A program made the position numbers and the translations under genes. The notes under the pieces are model-generated. The model was not told where the DNA came from and did no database searches. It saw only the letters and a program-made list of their open reading frames with translations. Below, in pieces: positions 1 to 12,180 of a stretch of 64,000 nucleotides of DNA. The DNA lies in NCBI GenBank assembly GCA_031769625.1, contig JAUIMM010000115.1, forward strand, positions 13,810,501-13,874,500. The letters run 5' to 3'. The stretch's first letter is position 1. Every line of letters starts with the position of its first letter. This DNA comes from Taudactylus pleione (taxonomy: Eukaryota > Chordata > Amphibia > Anura > Myobatrachidae).

Positions 1-546
1 CCACCTAAATACCCGATTTAGGGAATAGTCATTTTTATCCCTGTAAAATTTCCTCCGTTTGACTTCTATAATTTCATTCTCAAAGTCATCAATCTCCTTT
101 TTTAAATTGTTATATGATTGTTGGAATTTATCAATAGATTCAAATTCTTTTAACTTTTCACTAAGGAGATTGATTTCCTGGGCTGTTTGGGTGAGTACAA
201 TCTCATCATGCTTAACTAAGATCTTAATCAAATCCCTAGAGCATTGTGTCAGTACTACTTCCCATTCCTTTTTTAGTTCTTCATTTGCCAAATCAAAGGA
301 TGGGAATAGTTTTGGCCACAGACCTCTTGGAACCATATCATTTTTAAGATAGCTCTCTGATGTCGTTCTATTCCACCATAATTTACTCTGCTTTTTCAAT
401 AGTTGTTTCAAGATAAAGAGATTTTCTGACCAATCTTTATTAATTATATTAGCTCTATCAGGATTAGTTCCTAGAAAGGTTTCCATATTATTTTTAAGTT
501 TTTCTCGCCTTTCTTCTAAATCCCTGCTTAGACTGAAAGATGACAT
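1..546 (-). pseudogene. Penelope-like ORF, N-terminal part, inverted
   Basis: On the minus strand an ATG at 546-544 opens a frame that stays open for 182 codons to the window edge. The product starts MSSFSLSRDLEERREKLKNN and is rich in Lys, Glu and Leu with coiled-coil-like stretches, as expected for the poorly conserved N-terminal region before the RT. Its last codons (DYSLNRVFRW) are the same ten codons that open the plus-strand part at 1184-1213. The two parts together therefore make up one ORF that was split by inversion. The ATG sits in a fair initiation context and no in-frame start lies upstream. The frame may continue left of the window. Confidence 0.75.
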
Positions 547-1183
547 GGTAAAAAATCGAGCAATCTGGTATATGTCAACAATCAAGTACGTATATTATAA
601 TGAAACAATAACTGTGCTAGTGTTTTTCAGAAATGCTGTATTGACCAGCTAATGGAATATACACAAAGCAAAGCCAAGAAAAATACTGCACTAGTTAGTA
701 AAGATAATATATATAATATTTGTGTAGCCCCATATACTTAAAATTATCAATAAATATAAATGATAATATCTTATTAATGTAGGGGGTGCAGCCTGATGAC
801 AATGCTAAGCACATCCAAATATATAGAAGAAAAAGAATGTCTATTACAGGCGCACATAGAATGTTTAAAACATAACTTTTAATTCATATGGTAATAGAAA
901 TATATAACTAAAAAATCAACAGCGAAATATTAAAAAGAAACAGATGTATAGAGACTATAGACAAACATATATAGTGTGGACTAGATCATAGAAAAAGTGT
1001 CAATAAAAAAGTGTCAATAAAAAACACTTTATGTCCCGCTGTGTGATGGATATACAATAAATGGATAATTCATCTGAAATTATGAGAGGGACTGCGTATC
1101 AATATCTATGTAATATATAATGTTAACAACAATGTAGTCATTGGTCCCACTCTCAATGTATAAATATAATCAGATGAAAATCT
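547..1183 (-). repeat. Inverted copy of the Penelope pseudo-LTR plus 5' leader
   Basis: Read on the minus strand, 1183 down to about 653 matches 5849-6371 nearly base for base. Both start AGATTTTCATCTGATTATAT and run to the ..CTTTGTGTA.. segment. The remaining 547-652 is leader sequence before the ATG at 546. The two copies are an inverted pair of about 520 bp flanking the coding region. Terminal repeats in unusual orientations are typical of Penelope-like elements. Confidence 0.85.
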
Positions 1184-3911
1184 GACTATTCCCTAAATCG
1201 GGTATTTAGGTGGAATACCACCCCCAGATATAACAAGAAAACCACTAATACTCTCAATTACACTACCTCGGATATTGACTCCTCAGAGGGGGAAGGTACT
1301 AGTCGTGATGGTATACATCATAATTATAAATGGGATTTTTTTGGCAAACTCCCTTTGGAAATGAAAGACACCACGGATTTAGAAAATACAAGATTAGGAG
1401 GGGGAAGGGGAATGGCAAGAAAGAGAGAAACCAGGGGATGGAGAGAAGAAGTACAGGAATGGAGAAAGTACAGAAAATAAACAATAAAAATATAGATAAC
1501 ATACAGGCCAGTGATGATACATTGCAAATTATTAACCTTACTAAAAGAATACTTACAGAAGATCAAATAAAGGTACTACAGAAAGGCCTTTCCTTCTCTC
1601 CCAAACAAAAAATGGACAGATTCACTTGTGAAAAGGATCTCCATCTCTTTGTTAGGAAAATTCTTTTAAAAAAATTTTTTGTGAATCAAGCCACAAATAG
1701 GGATGAGTGTTTAACTAATACCTCTGCTCAAAATATTCAATTAACTTCAGATGACCGAATGGCTATTGATATATTAGAAGAGTTGGAACAGGAGGGTAAT
1801 CCTTTGAATGTGAATATTTCATTACCATATGATCACAGTAAAATAAAAAAGAAATCTACCTTCTTTCTAGACCCTAACATTTCTCCGGCAGCAAAGGTGT
1901 TTCAGGATATGGTGTCCAAGGATTTGGACACATTATTTCAGACAATTGACCATCGATGTATTATCAATGACAATATTTCCAGGGGAGAAAGAAAAGCTCT
2001 ACAGGAAATGTCAAAATGGCAGGATACTATAATTAAACCCTCCGACAAAGGAGGGAATGTGGTACTATGGCCAGTGGAAATATATTTGGATGAATTGAAT
2101 AGACAGTTGAATGATAACAAATGTTACAAATGACTAATATTTAATCCCACACAGAATTTTATGAACCAATATAATAATTTGATTTCATGAGCCAAAAAAG
2201 ATGGAATTATCAATAAACAAGATGCTGATTTCCTTATAGTCGACAAACCTAAAATTCCTACATTATACTTGCTGCCCAAAGTGCATAAAAATGATACCAT
2301 CCCACCAGGTAGACCCATTGTATCCAGTATGAACAGTTTAACTGAGAACGCAAGCATATATATTGATCAACATCTTCGCAAATACGTTCTTACATTATCA
2401 TCGTATGTTAGGGATACAATGGATGTACTTATTAAATTACAGTATTTAGTAGTTAATCCAGGAACATGGCTAATATCCTGTGATATTGAGAGCTTATACA
2501 CAAGCATTGGACATGACAATGGCATAAAAGCAGCCAAATATTTCCTTGATATGGGAATTCAAAGTGAGTTCAATGACTTTTTAATATCACTACTAGATTT
2601 TGTATTAAAAAATAATTATTTAATTTGTAACGAACAGTTCTACCTCCAGGTTAAGGTTAAAGGAATGGCTATGGGCACAGCCTGTGCCCCGACGTATGTC
2701 AACCTTTACCTGGGATGATGGGAGAAGGAATTTGTGTTTAAAGAATCCCATGATTATTATACCCAACATATTCTATTGTATCTTCGATACATAGATTATG
2801 TATTTATACTCTGGGATGGGGAGCAAGATCTATGTCAAGAATTTATACAAATTTTAAATACCAACAAATTAAATCTTAGATTGACTATGGAAATGAATCA
2901 AGCTAAAATCAACTTCCTAGACCTTACCATCAGTATAGGGGAGGATTGGGTAATTTCCACTGCCATCTATCGAAAAATTACAGCCACAAATAGTTTATTG
3001 CACAGCCACAGTGCTCATTTACTGGCAACTATTAGAGCTATTCCTAAAGGGGAATTATTATGTGCTAAACGCAATTGTTCGGAAGAAACAACCTATGAAT
3101 ATAGGAATAAACTTATTAGCGATAGACTGAAAAAACGAGGCTACAGTGGCAGGATGATAAAAAAAGCCAGCAAAGATATTAAGAATTATCCTCGAGAATC
3201 ACTCCTTATACCCAAGGTTAAACATCAGAAGGATGAACCCATCAGATATATTGGTACATACAACAATCAATGGAGGGAAATAAACACTATTCTTCAGAAG
3301 CATTGGCAGATTCTATTTACAGACAAGGATCTAGCCAAATGTCTACCAAAAAGGGTACAATCTAGTTGGAGAAGATCGCCAAATATAAAAGACCATTTGG
3401 TACATAGCCATTTTTTGAATAAAATGAAAAAATCCATATATAAGAGAAAAGGATCTTATCAATGCAAGCACTGCAAGACATGTCAATATATGGTAACACG
3501 AGAATTTTTCCACACAGATATAACAAAAAGTGGAATATAGAAGAATACATAGATTGTACAGCCACTGGTATAATTTACCATTTACAATGTCCCTGTGGAA
3601 AAAGTTACGTAGGGAAAACCATGAGACCACTTAAAGTTCGGGTATTAAAACATGTAGGATCCATTAGGAATGCCAAACAGGATTTAGAAAAGTTTAGAAC
3701 GCTTTCTCCAGTAGCCAAACATTTCCTCAGATACCATGGAGGCAATCCCAAAGGAATGACCGTATATGGTATGAAGCAAATCAATTTAGGGATTAGAGGA
3801 GGAAATATTGACCGTGAACTCCTTAAGTGGGAGGCTAAAATGATTTTTAGTATGGATTCTATTTCCCCAAGAGGAATGAATGAGGGGAATAGTTACTCAG
3901 CTTTTTTGTAA
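1184..3911 (+). pseudogene. Penelope-like reverse transcriptase with GIY-YIG endonuclease, broken
   Basis: The product would copy element RNA into DNA and nick the target. RT landmarks in order: DIESLYTSI (motif A, near 2480), GMAMGTACAPTYVNLYLG (motif B, near 2665-2715), and RYIDYV (motif C, near 2790), where the second catalytic Asp of the usual IDD is Tyr. The C-terminus has the GIY-YIG nuclease: GIIYHLQCPCGKSYVGKT near 3570-3620, with a Cys pair inside the motif. The ORF is broken by a frame change near 1430-1500, in-frame TGA at 2131, 2188 and 2716, and a frameshift near 3525-3540 just before the nuclease. The first 180 or so codons are missing here and lie inverted at 1-546. The stop at 3909-3911 is probably the true C-terminus. 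Confidence 0.9.
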
Positions 3912-5848
3912 GAACGTGTATATTTCATCATCTTTTCTAATAGAGGTTTGAATTGGATTTCATCATTGGTCAGTACAAGGACCAGAATATCTCTAGTAGT
4001 TAAGATATGATGTTATGATGTCATCAGATCGACTCTTTATATGTCCTATCCAACTATGCATCCATCCATCTTCCATCAGTGGAACTAATTATGGAATCTA
4101 GACTATTTATAGATGTGATTCATAATAATTGGATCTATATTATCTATTGTTAACAGGTATTATCTATAACAATATTTAGGATTATTATTGTCTCCTTTTG
4201 ATGTGTGTATGACAATGAGCACATTATATTTTTTATATATAAGCACTATTAATATTTAATATGTGATACAAATAACATACACTAAGTTAGGTTATTTTAT
4301 AGGTATATATTACCTATATCTTATGCACTTATTTTAGGTAGCACACATATTATTTATAAGAATTTATATATATTGGTCACTTATTATAGGTACTATTCAT
4401 AGGTTATTTTTGTTTTTGTTGTTGAATACACATTGATTATCAGTTTTTTTAGCACATTATATTGGTTTGGCACTTTTTACTTTTACACATTTTATTTTTC
4501 ACTGTCATACATTGTATTTCACTGCAGATTTATTGTATCATATTTATATATAGATTTTATTTTTTCAAAAACATTTTTTGGCTTGAATATTTTCTATCAT
4601 TGGATGAATAATATTTATCTAATGATATATATATTTTTTTATATTTTATTTTGATTACCTGTCGCTGGACATTAGATTTAATAGTATGGATGCATTGATT
4701 TGTAATAAAAATATATATTTAGAGGAGAATATAGAGTCATTATTATTTAGTAACTACTAATCAACAAGTTTAATCGCCAGACTATCTTTATATTTCACAT
4801 TTCTTGTGGGGAATATACCCAATCAATATGCTTTTTCCCTTGCATTTAGAGTATCTATATGAATGGTTACTTGGCCTGATTAACATGAGTGGAATGCACC
4901 TGATTGAGATTGACATGTGACTGGAAGAATGAATTTGGATTGGATACACAAATGTATATGAGAATACCAGACAGGGCTTAGCCTTGATAAAGCTCTTTTC
5001 AGCAAAACGCGTGTTGGCGGCAGGTCCTGCTGTGTGACCTTATGTTTGTTTATACTAAAGATTAATTATGATATATGTGATGCCTGTTAAATCATTGTGA
5101 TCTATTATATAGGATAAGGCAAGACGCTATGAACAGCTGATATGTACGACTATGCAGGATACTTAATTGTGCTGAATTCATAGACTGTGTTAGCGTCCAG
5201 AAAATATTTCCCTCCATGCCCATCATCTGTGGCTAATTTACTGCAGCATACAACCAATACCTATATCTATCTACTTATCCTTTATATAAATCCATGCGCA
5301 GTGTTAATACACGCTTGGGAATGTATTGAGGACTAATATATGGATGCTGTCTACCTTATAGTACATACTCAGCACGAATCTTGCTGCTTTGTTGTATCAA
5401 GCAACATTGTATCAAACATTATAATACATTAAGCCGTTTTATACTTTAACTACACTTACTTGTATAATAAGGAGAGCCCGTCTATATTGAGAGACAGAAT
5501 GTGACTGTGATTATTTATAGTGATAAAATTTCGTATTATCTAATGTATACAGCCACTTCTCACACGAATAATATCTGACCTATTTAATAAAGATCATTAA
5601 CGATTATGATTTATCTATATGAACTATTTCCATGAATTATTGTTTATGTGGAATATTCCATATGATATAATAGAGTGTTTCGGGCTCCCAGCAGATTCGA
5701 TTATACACAGCACTGCATGTAGTTAGCAGGGATATCTTTACTGATATACCTATTCCGGTTTCATTATTATCCTATGATTTAGACTATGACAGGATTACAA
5801 TCACTATATTCGACTATGTGGCAATGATCCACATTAAGAGCTATTTTT
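3912..5848 (+). other. Penelope-like element 3' non-coding region
   Basis: This is an AT-rich stretch between the nuclease stop and the terminal repeat. There is no supported ORF, only short low-complexity frames. It holds the ribozyme-like motif described separately. I see no nested element. Confidence 0.6.
4983..5030 (+). ncRNA. Degenerate hammerhead-ribozyme-like motif
   Basis: The sequence CTTGATAAAGCTCTTTTC is followed by AGCAAAACGCGT. It resembles the hammerhead core CUGAUGA - stem II - GAAA - stem III with substitutions in the conserved boxes (TTGATAA and CAAAA). Penelope-like elements are known to carry such ribozymes in or near their terminal repeats. A second match lies inside the palindromic element at 62546-62584. 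The changed core bases suggest this copy is not active. Confidence 0.4.
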
Positions 5849-6371
5849 AGATTTTCATCTGATTATATTTATACATTGAGAGTGGGACCAATGACTACAT
5901 TGTTGTTAACATTATATATTACATAGATATTGATACGCAGTCCCTCTCATAATTTCAGATGAATTATCCATTTATTGTATATCCATCACACAGCGGGACA
6001 TAAAGTGTTTTTTTTGACACTTTTTTATTGACACTTTTTCTATGATCTAGTCCACACTATATATGTTTGTCTATAGTCTCTATACATCTGTTTCTTTTTA
6101 ATATTTCGCTGTTGATTTTTTAGTTATATATTTCTATTACCATATGAATTAAAAGTTACGTTTTAAACATTCTATGTGCGCCTGTAATAGACATTCTTTT
6201 TCTTCTATATATTTGGATGTGCTTAGCATTGTCATCAGGCTGCACCCCCTACATTAATAAGATATTATCATTTATATTTATTGATAATTTGAAGTATATG
6301 GGGCTACACAAATATTATATATATTATCTTTACTAACTATTGCAGTATTTTTCTTGGCTTTTCTTTGTGTA
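5849..6371 (+). repeat. Penelope pseudo-LTR, 3' copy
   Basis: The reverse complement of this block is found at about 653-1183. It has a short TGACAC/GTGTCA-rich stretch near 6020 and ends near GTGTAGATTCCCC, where hAT transposase sequence begins. Confidence 0.85.
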
Positions 6372-6372
6372 G

Positions 6373-7235
6373 ATTCCCCTAATTAGGCTTTTGGAAAAAC
6401 AGCTCAAGAAATTGAAGGAGGAGATGAAACAAAGCGATTCCACTAAGTATGTCAGACTTGTAGATCAAGTCCTTTGCTTGCTTTTCCAGGATCCAAGAGT
6501 TTCCAGTATCTTGAAATCAAACCACTACATTTTGGCGACTGTGCTTGATCCTAGGTTTAAGTCATAAATTGTGTCTTTCTTTCCAACTTACCCAGATCGT
6601 AAGAGATGCAAAGAGATCCTGGTGAGCTAGTTCGCAACTCAAGTGGTACATGAAATGACGACATCTCCTTTAGTTTCTCTGGCAGCTGCCTGGATAAAAA
6701 CTCAGCTTTCCCAAAAGACCCAGTGATGATGCAGGGGAGTCAACACAACATTTTGACATCCAGTTGGGTCTACAAGAATTGCCAGAAATTAGTGACACCT
6801 CTATCATGACTCTATCTGATCCCAAGAATGGTGGAGGATTATTTTCATGACACCCTACAAATAGACATGTCACAGAGTCCCTTTGACTACTGGAAAGAAC
6901 AAAAAGGCAATTTGGAGTCCCTTGTGCAGACTGGCTTTGCATTTCTTAAGCTGCCCACCCTCCAGTGTGTACTCAGAAAGAGTTTTCAGCACAGACGGGA
7001 ACCTTCTCAGCAATTAGCATAGGAGGCTACTTCCTCAAAATGTGGAAAGGTTAATGTTCAACAAAATGAACTGGAAATTCCACGAGAAAGATCTTTACCA
7101 CCAATTATGTAAAAAAATTACAACGGCATCTGTATTGGTGGATTCCAGTGGGGGTGAATTAATATTGTGTGAGGATAATGTACACACTGATGAGGGTGAG
7201 GAATTAAATGAGGAGAATTACCTCTTCCATCTGTA
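6373..7235 (+). pseudogene. hAT transposase, C-terminal part
   Basis: This is a DDE transposase fragment of the hAT superfamily. The frame from 6373 reads a charged helix, then LVDQVLCLLFQDPRV and ILATVLDPRFKS before a TAA at 6565. The dimerisation region follows at 6828-7000 (DYFHDTL..SPFDYWKEQKG..LESLVQTGFAFLKLPT, usually ending in an RxFS-type stretch, here QHRREPSQQ). An acidic tail ends at 7233-7235 (VDSSGGELILCEDN..). Several stops and frame changes break it. The same C-terminal order is seen at 24701-25097 in the second hAT. Confidence 0.75.
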
Positions 7236-7775
7236 GATAGTATTAACAATATAGTTTGCTGCCTTAAGCCCATTGGTAGCTTGTTTTGTGGGGGCCCAAA
7301 CAAACCAATCACTTCAGTCACAAGTGGCAGTCCATGTCGCTGAAGTGATGGTTTGTTAAACTGTGCATGTTCTGTTTAATATATACAACATAAGGGTCGG
7401 TGGGAGGGCCCAGGGATAATTCCATCTTGCATCTCTTTTCTTTGCATTATGCGCTGATTTGGGCATTGCTGACTGTTTTTTTTTTGCATAGATGACAAAC
7501 ATTTTTATAGTGCAGTGCCACTCTTGTTTTCTAAATGTGCCATGTTGGAAGTTGAACTGCCACAGCCGCTGCAATCTACATGCAGTTGATGAGTGCCAAA
7601 AATGTCCAACATTTTTTATGGCCACAGACAGCATCTCCTGCATGCCCTTTTCATTTAAAAAAAATTCTGAACCAAGTTTATTTGCTGGGCAAAACATGGA
7701 ACAATAAAATGTACCCAGTTTTAAATGCTCACCCTCCCCTCCCTCATAAATTTGCTTCAGCATGAAAATAATAGT

Positions 7776-8130
7776 ACCAAGGTACCTAGCTGACTAAGCT
7801 TAGCAACAGCAGTGGGCGGCACACAAACATGTGGCAGTTCAACTTCCAACATGGCATATCTAGGAAACAGAGTGGCACTGCAGTGGCAGACAGGATGGCA
7901 GGATAATAAACTATAAAACCCCATAGAAAGAAACCAAGAGTGTTTTTAATTTATTCAGAGGCCTGAAGGAGATGGAGTATGTATGTAGGTGAAGGCAGGG
8001 AATGGAAGGAAGGATTGATTAGTTTGTAAATTTAATACAATTTTTTGATTCTGAAGAAAATATATGAGGGAGGAGGGGGATCTGAGCCCCGGCTGGGGTT
8101 TTGCCGCCAGCCTTGGATTCAAAATAGAGA
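7776..8130 (+). repeat. Left arm of a 360-bp inverted repeat
   Basis: The reverse complement of this arm is 9100-9475. The shared run covers the block around GTGGGCGGCACACAAACATG, a block of CCTTCCTTCC/GGAAGGAAGG, and the GGCGGCAAAA..CCAGC(T/C)GGGG stretch. Spacer is about 970 bp. It probably arose by inverted duplication of hAT-internal sequence. Confidence 0.75.
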
Positions 8131-9099
8131 CGACATCTTTTTTCTTTTTTTTTTTTCCCTTGTAGTTCAGAGTAAACCCCTCCCCCTATAAGCACCTGTG
8201 AAATACCATTAAGTTGATATGAGCAACCACTATTTTGTAATGCTGTTCTGAGAGGCATGGATGGGACCAGCATTGGGTGGGTGTGCTGGTTCCTGTATTG
8301 CTATTTGGAGGCTTCTGGGGTACCTCCAAGGTGAGTTGGCTCGCAGCTTATATATATTAATGTATGTGCTGTTATCATGTAGCACACCAGTATGCAATTA
8401 TATGACCCAGATTGGGTGCTATTATCATGTAGCATTAGGGACGCCAGTATAGTGGAGCCTTGACGCTAGCCTGGTGCTTAACCATATATTTGCAAATGTT
8501 TACAACAATTGCAGCTGAGTTTCTATTATGTAGTATTCAAGTTTTTCTGCTGATTTTTGCAGTGTGCTGAGGGCAAACCTTTTTTCCCCTTTCTTTAATT
8601 TTTTTGCCTTGTATCATGAAAATAATATTAAATTTACTAATTAATCAGTCATTCCTTCCTTTCCCTGTCTTCAACTACATACAAACTTCATCTTCCTTGG
8701 GCCTCTTATCTAGTTGTTGATTAATGAAAACATTCTTGGTTTCTTTCTATGGGGTTGTATAGTTTAATAAACTGCCATTCTGTCTGCCACTTAAGTGCCA
8801 TTCTATTACCTGGATGTGCCAAGTTGGAAGTTGAACTGCCACAGACACTGAAATCTTCTACATGTGGTTGATGAATGTCAAAAATGTCCAGACATTTTTA
8901 TGGTCACAGAAATTCTGAACCATCAAGTTTATTGGGTGGGCAAAACATGAGACATGTTTACCCAGTTGTAAATATTAATTAATTTCTGCCCTGCCAGTCT
9001 AGTTTAAGCTCTCATTCTGGCAATCATGTGTGAAATGGCACACAAATCACTGAGAGAGGGACTTATATCGAATCCAAAACCCATGAAATCTAACACCGA

Positions 9100-9475
9100 G
9101 ATGAAGATGTCTTGTCTCGATTTTGAATCCAAGGTTGGCGGCAAAATCCCAGCTGGGGCTCAGATCCAACTCCTCCCTCATATATTTTCTTCGGAATCAA
9201 AATTTTTTATTAAATTTACAAACTAATCAATCCTTCCTTCCTTTCCCTGCCTTCATCTACATACATACTCCATCTCCTTCAGGCCTCTTGATAAATTAAA
9301 AAACGTTCTTGGTTTCTTTCAATGGGGTTTTATAGTTTATTTTCCTGCCATACTGTCTGCCACTGCAGTGCCACTCTGTTTCCTAGATATGCCATGTTGG
9401 AAGTTGTACTGCCACATGTTTGTGCCGCCCACTGCTGTCGCTTAGCTTAGTCAGCCAGGTAGCTCGGTGCAACCT
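9100..9475 (-). repeat. Right arm of the 360-bp inverted repeat
   Basis: Inverted partner of 7776-8130, with small indels. Confidence 0.75.
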
Positions 9476-9831
9476 TTTGGACTAAACTGGATGAAAACAA
9501 TATTGTGAGCTGTGAGTTGGTCAAAATTGACTGGAAATGAGTGGTAATTAATGTTGTTATTGAGGTTAATATTGCTCTAGGAACAAAAAAGGCTCAAGTT
9601 ATGTGATTTTAGCTTTTTTGTAAATTTAAAAAAAAAATACAAAACGAAAGCCAGTCACGATGGTTTACCAATACCAAAACTGGTCGAGAAATTAGAACCA
9701 AAACCAGTAAAAATGGTCCAGCACACATCTCTACATAAAAGTGGACTTTATCTGTGAACATTTATTATACAATATTCCACTACTTTTTCTATCAGCTCAG
9801 TAGCTGGAAGTCTTCTGCTATTAAGGGCTAA

Positions 9832-11312
9832 GGGCCTGATTCAGCACAGATTGCAAGTCTGCGGATGCATGCATTGATTGTGGCTGATACCTGATGTTTA
9901 AGTGTCAAGCCACTATCCAGGACAACATCAAGACTGCACACATGTTCAGTGTTTTGTAATTCTGAACCCCCAAGCGTAAGTCCTGTTGGTAGTTTATTCT
10001 GTAGCCTTGTCCTGTGACCTATCATAAGAACCTCTGTTTAACCAGGGTTTAGTCGCAGCCAACTGGCACTCATCCACTCCTGAAGCTCAGCTAGGCAGCG
10101 ATTTAGGGTTGTTATGGGGTTCTCAGTACCTGGAGCAAAGGACATGTACAGTTGTGTATCATCTGCATAGCAGTGGTAGACCAGGTCATGATGTCTAATT
10201 ATTTCGCCCAATGGTAGCATGTATACTGCAAAAAGCATGGGAGATAGTATAGAACACTGTGGGACACCAAATGGAAGTGGCACTGGTGATGAAGAGTTTA
10301 CTCCAAACTCTCTGTGACCTGCCAGTCAGAAATGATTTGAACCAACTAAGGACTGTGCCATCCAGTCCACAGAAATTTTTCAGTCACTCAGTTAGAATCC
10401 CATGGTCCATGGTATCAAATGCTGCAGAGATATCCAGAAGGATTAAGATTGAACAATCAGCTCTGTCTCTTGCCATCAGAAGATCATTAAGGACACATAC
10501 CAGAGCTGTTTCAGTGCTTTGTCTTCTCTTGAAACTTTACTGGAATGGATCATAAATATCATGGGTAGACAGACGGATTTCCAGTTGCATTGCCACCACT
10601 TTCTCAATGACCTCTCCAAGAAAAGTACAGTTTGATAATGGTCTATAGTTGGTCATGCAGTCGGGGTCTAAATTAGGTTTTTTAAGAAGTGGTCTAACAA
10701 TTGCTTCCTTTAGTGGTTCTGGAAAACTTCCTGTCTGCAAAGAGCATTGAACTATTTTTGCAATAACAGGGCCAATAATGTCCATACACCCTATGAGAAG
10801 CTAGGTTGAGGCAGGGTCCAGATAACAGGAGGTGGGTCGCAACAATCTGATAATTTTAGCAATGTCTTTTACATCCATTATGTCAAAGCTGTTCCATGAA
10901 GACAGGTGGCTTACCTTGGCAGGCTTGGTAGTTCAGCACTCCTTTGATGGTACTGTGGGGATTCCAGCCCCAATGGAGAATACTTTATCTGCAAAGAATT
11001 TTGCAAACTCATTGCATCTTGACTAGAGCTAAGGCTGTGTATGCCGTCGCAGGGGCTTAATTATGCATGCCCCTGTAACGGTGTCCAAATGCACTGATAC
11101 GCTTGCATTTAATTGACCATCCCCCTGTCACACCCCCAAATGGTCACTTCCTGTCAATCACTGTACAATGAATCTGAGTGCTCACTGCGATCGCTTCTCA
11201 ATTGCAATGAGGGGTTCTCGCACCTGCACTGCGAAGTGGACACATGCGCAATGAAAAACAATCGGCCGTCTACGTGCATCCGCAAACTTGCAATCTGTGC
11301 TGAATCAAGCCC
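9832..11312 (+). mobile_element. Harbinger-like MITE with a LINE fragment inside
   Basis: The ends are inverted repeats: GGGCCTGATTCAGCACAGAT at the left and its reverse complement (ATCTGTGCTGAATCAAGCCC) at the right. The element is flanked by TAA at 9829-9831 and 11313-11315, the 3-bp target duplication typical of PIF/Harbinger elements. The outer about 40 bp at the left and 290 bp at the right belong to the MITE. The middle is LINE sequence. Confidence 0.75.
9870..11022 (-). pseudogene. Jockey-superfamily (L2/CR1-like) LINE reverse transcriptase fragment
   Basis: Minus-strand frames carry non-LTR retrotransposon RT motifs: SFPEPLKEAIVRPLLKK and NYRPLSN (10785-10537), a GVPQ.SILSP stretch, the catalytic box YADDTQLY (about 10165), and LGVxxDSxLx-like sequence toward 9900. 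Frames shift near 10540, 10290 and 10030. A good LINE of this type has about 1000 codons; here only the RT centre to C-terminus remains. It lies inside the MITE above, so it either inserted there or was captured. Confidence 0.8.
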
Positions 11313-11315
11313 TAA

Positions 11316-12180
11316 GTCCATAGCTTGCGCTAGTTAGGGCAGTTGTCTTGTTTTCACCACTGTTGTGGGAGTTTGAAGGACTGTTTGACCTGCATTTTTT
11401 TTTTTTATCCACGTCTCAACCAATTCAACCACATTAGGGTTCCTGGAGGTGTTTTTTTAAGGAATGTTTTTTCACCTTCAGATGGGTCTCTCATACATTA
11501 TTCCCCCTCCTTCCCTACTGTCCCATTGCCTATGTGTGACTGGCTCACATTTGTGGTTTGCTGGTTTGTTTGGTTTTGTTGTGAGGGTCTTCTGTTTCTT
11601 CTTGATTGCTTTGGTTGACATTTTTCTATGCTCCTTATTATAGGTGTGACTTGAAGGGATCACATGGTGTGGCGGGCACAGTGCAAGGAGGCGATCATTT
11701 ATAGTGTTTGCTGGAAGGTGAATGCTACTTTATCTATGTTTGTGTTGTCGCTTTGTGGTTATGTAATCTGGCATTCCCATTTGAGGTTTTATTGTTTGCA
11801 GCTTTATAGTTTCTGCTGCTAACTCTGGCTGTGACATGTGTTTGGTGTCACGTAAATGTGCAGCTGATGGATGGATGCTTTTCTTGTCACCTTTTCTCTC
11901 GAACTCCAGTCCTATAAATGTTTCCAATTTATTTCATGAAATAAATTGTGATAATTAATTTGGATAAACACAAGTCTCCATGTGGTTATTTTAGGTTGTG
12001 TTATTTATATTAAGATTTTATTGTGTGTGGTAAAGCCTTAGCCAGCAGTCAGCTTACCTATTAGTGTGTATGTAAAAGTCCGTAAGCCCGAAGGTTGACA
12101 TTTAAACATGAGGGACATTAAACCACAAGTGTTTTGAGTGTTGCCAGTTCAATAACGTGTTGGCTATTGCCCCTTTAAGT
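11316..12180. other. Unassigned interspersed sequence
   Basis: Poly-T/pyrimidine-rich stretches and short chance ORFs only. I recognise no element or gene. Confidence 0.4.

Larger units (their letters stand above)
1..6371 (+). mobile_element. Penelope-like retroelement, internally inverted
   Basis: The element codes for a reverse transcriptase joined to a C-terminal GIY-YIG nuclease, the domain order that defines Penelope-like elements. The body (1184-3911) and a terminal repeat (5849-6371) read on the plus strand. The ORF's first 182 codons and a second terminal-repeat copy lie inverted at 1-1183. The window edge cuts the inverted part, so the left end is unknown. The right end abuts hAT transposase sequence at about 6372, so the element probably inserted into that hAT copy. 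Stops and frameshifts show it is dead. Confidence 0.88.
7236..9660 (+). other. hAT 3' UTR and internal repeats
   Basis: No coding sequence is supported. The stretch holds a 3' UTR shared with the other hAT copy, repeated blocks (7550-7640 resembles 8825-8905) and a long inverted repeat whose arms are listed separately. Confidence 0.55.
6372..9733 (+). mobile_element. hAT element, 3' part, decayed
   Basis: It starts mid-transposase, directly after the Penelope-like element, and ends at the terminal motif CACACATCTCTA near 9722-9733. Read inward from the right end, that end (TAGAGATGTGTGCTGGACC) resembles the right end of the complete hAT at 19912-25732 (TAGGGGTGTGCACCGGCC). Both copies also share a 3' UTR block starting GTGGGGGCCCAAAC (7288 and 25140). 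The 5' end must lie left of the Penelope insertion, outside the window. Confidence 0.7.
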
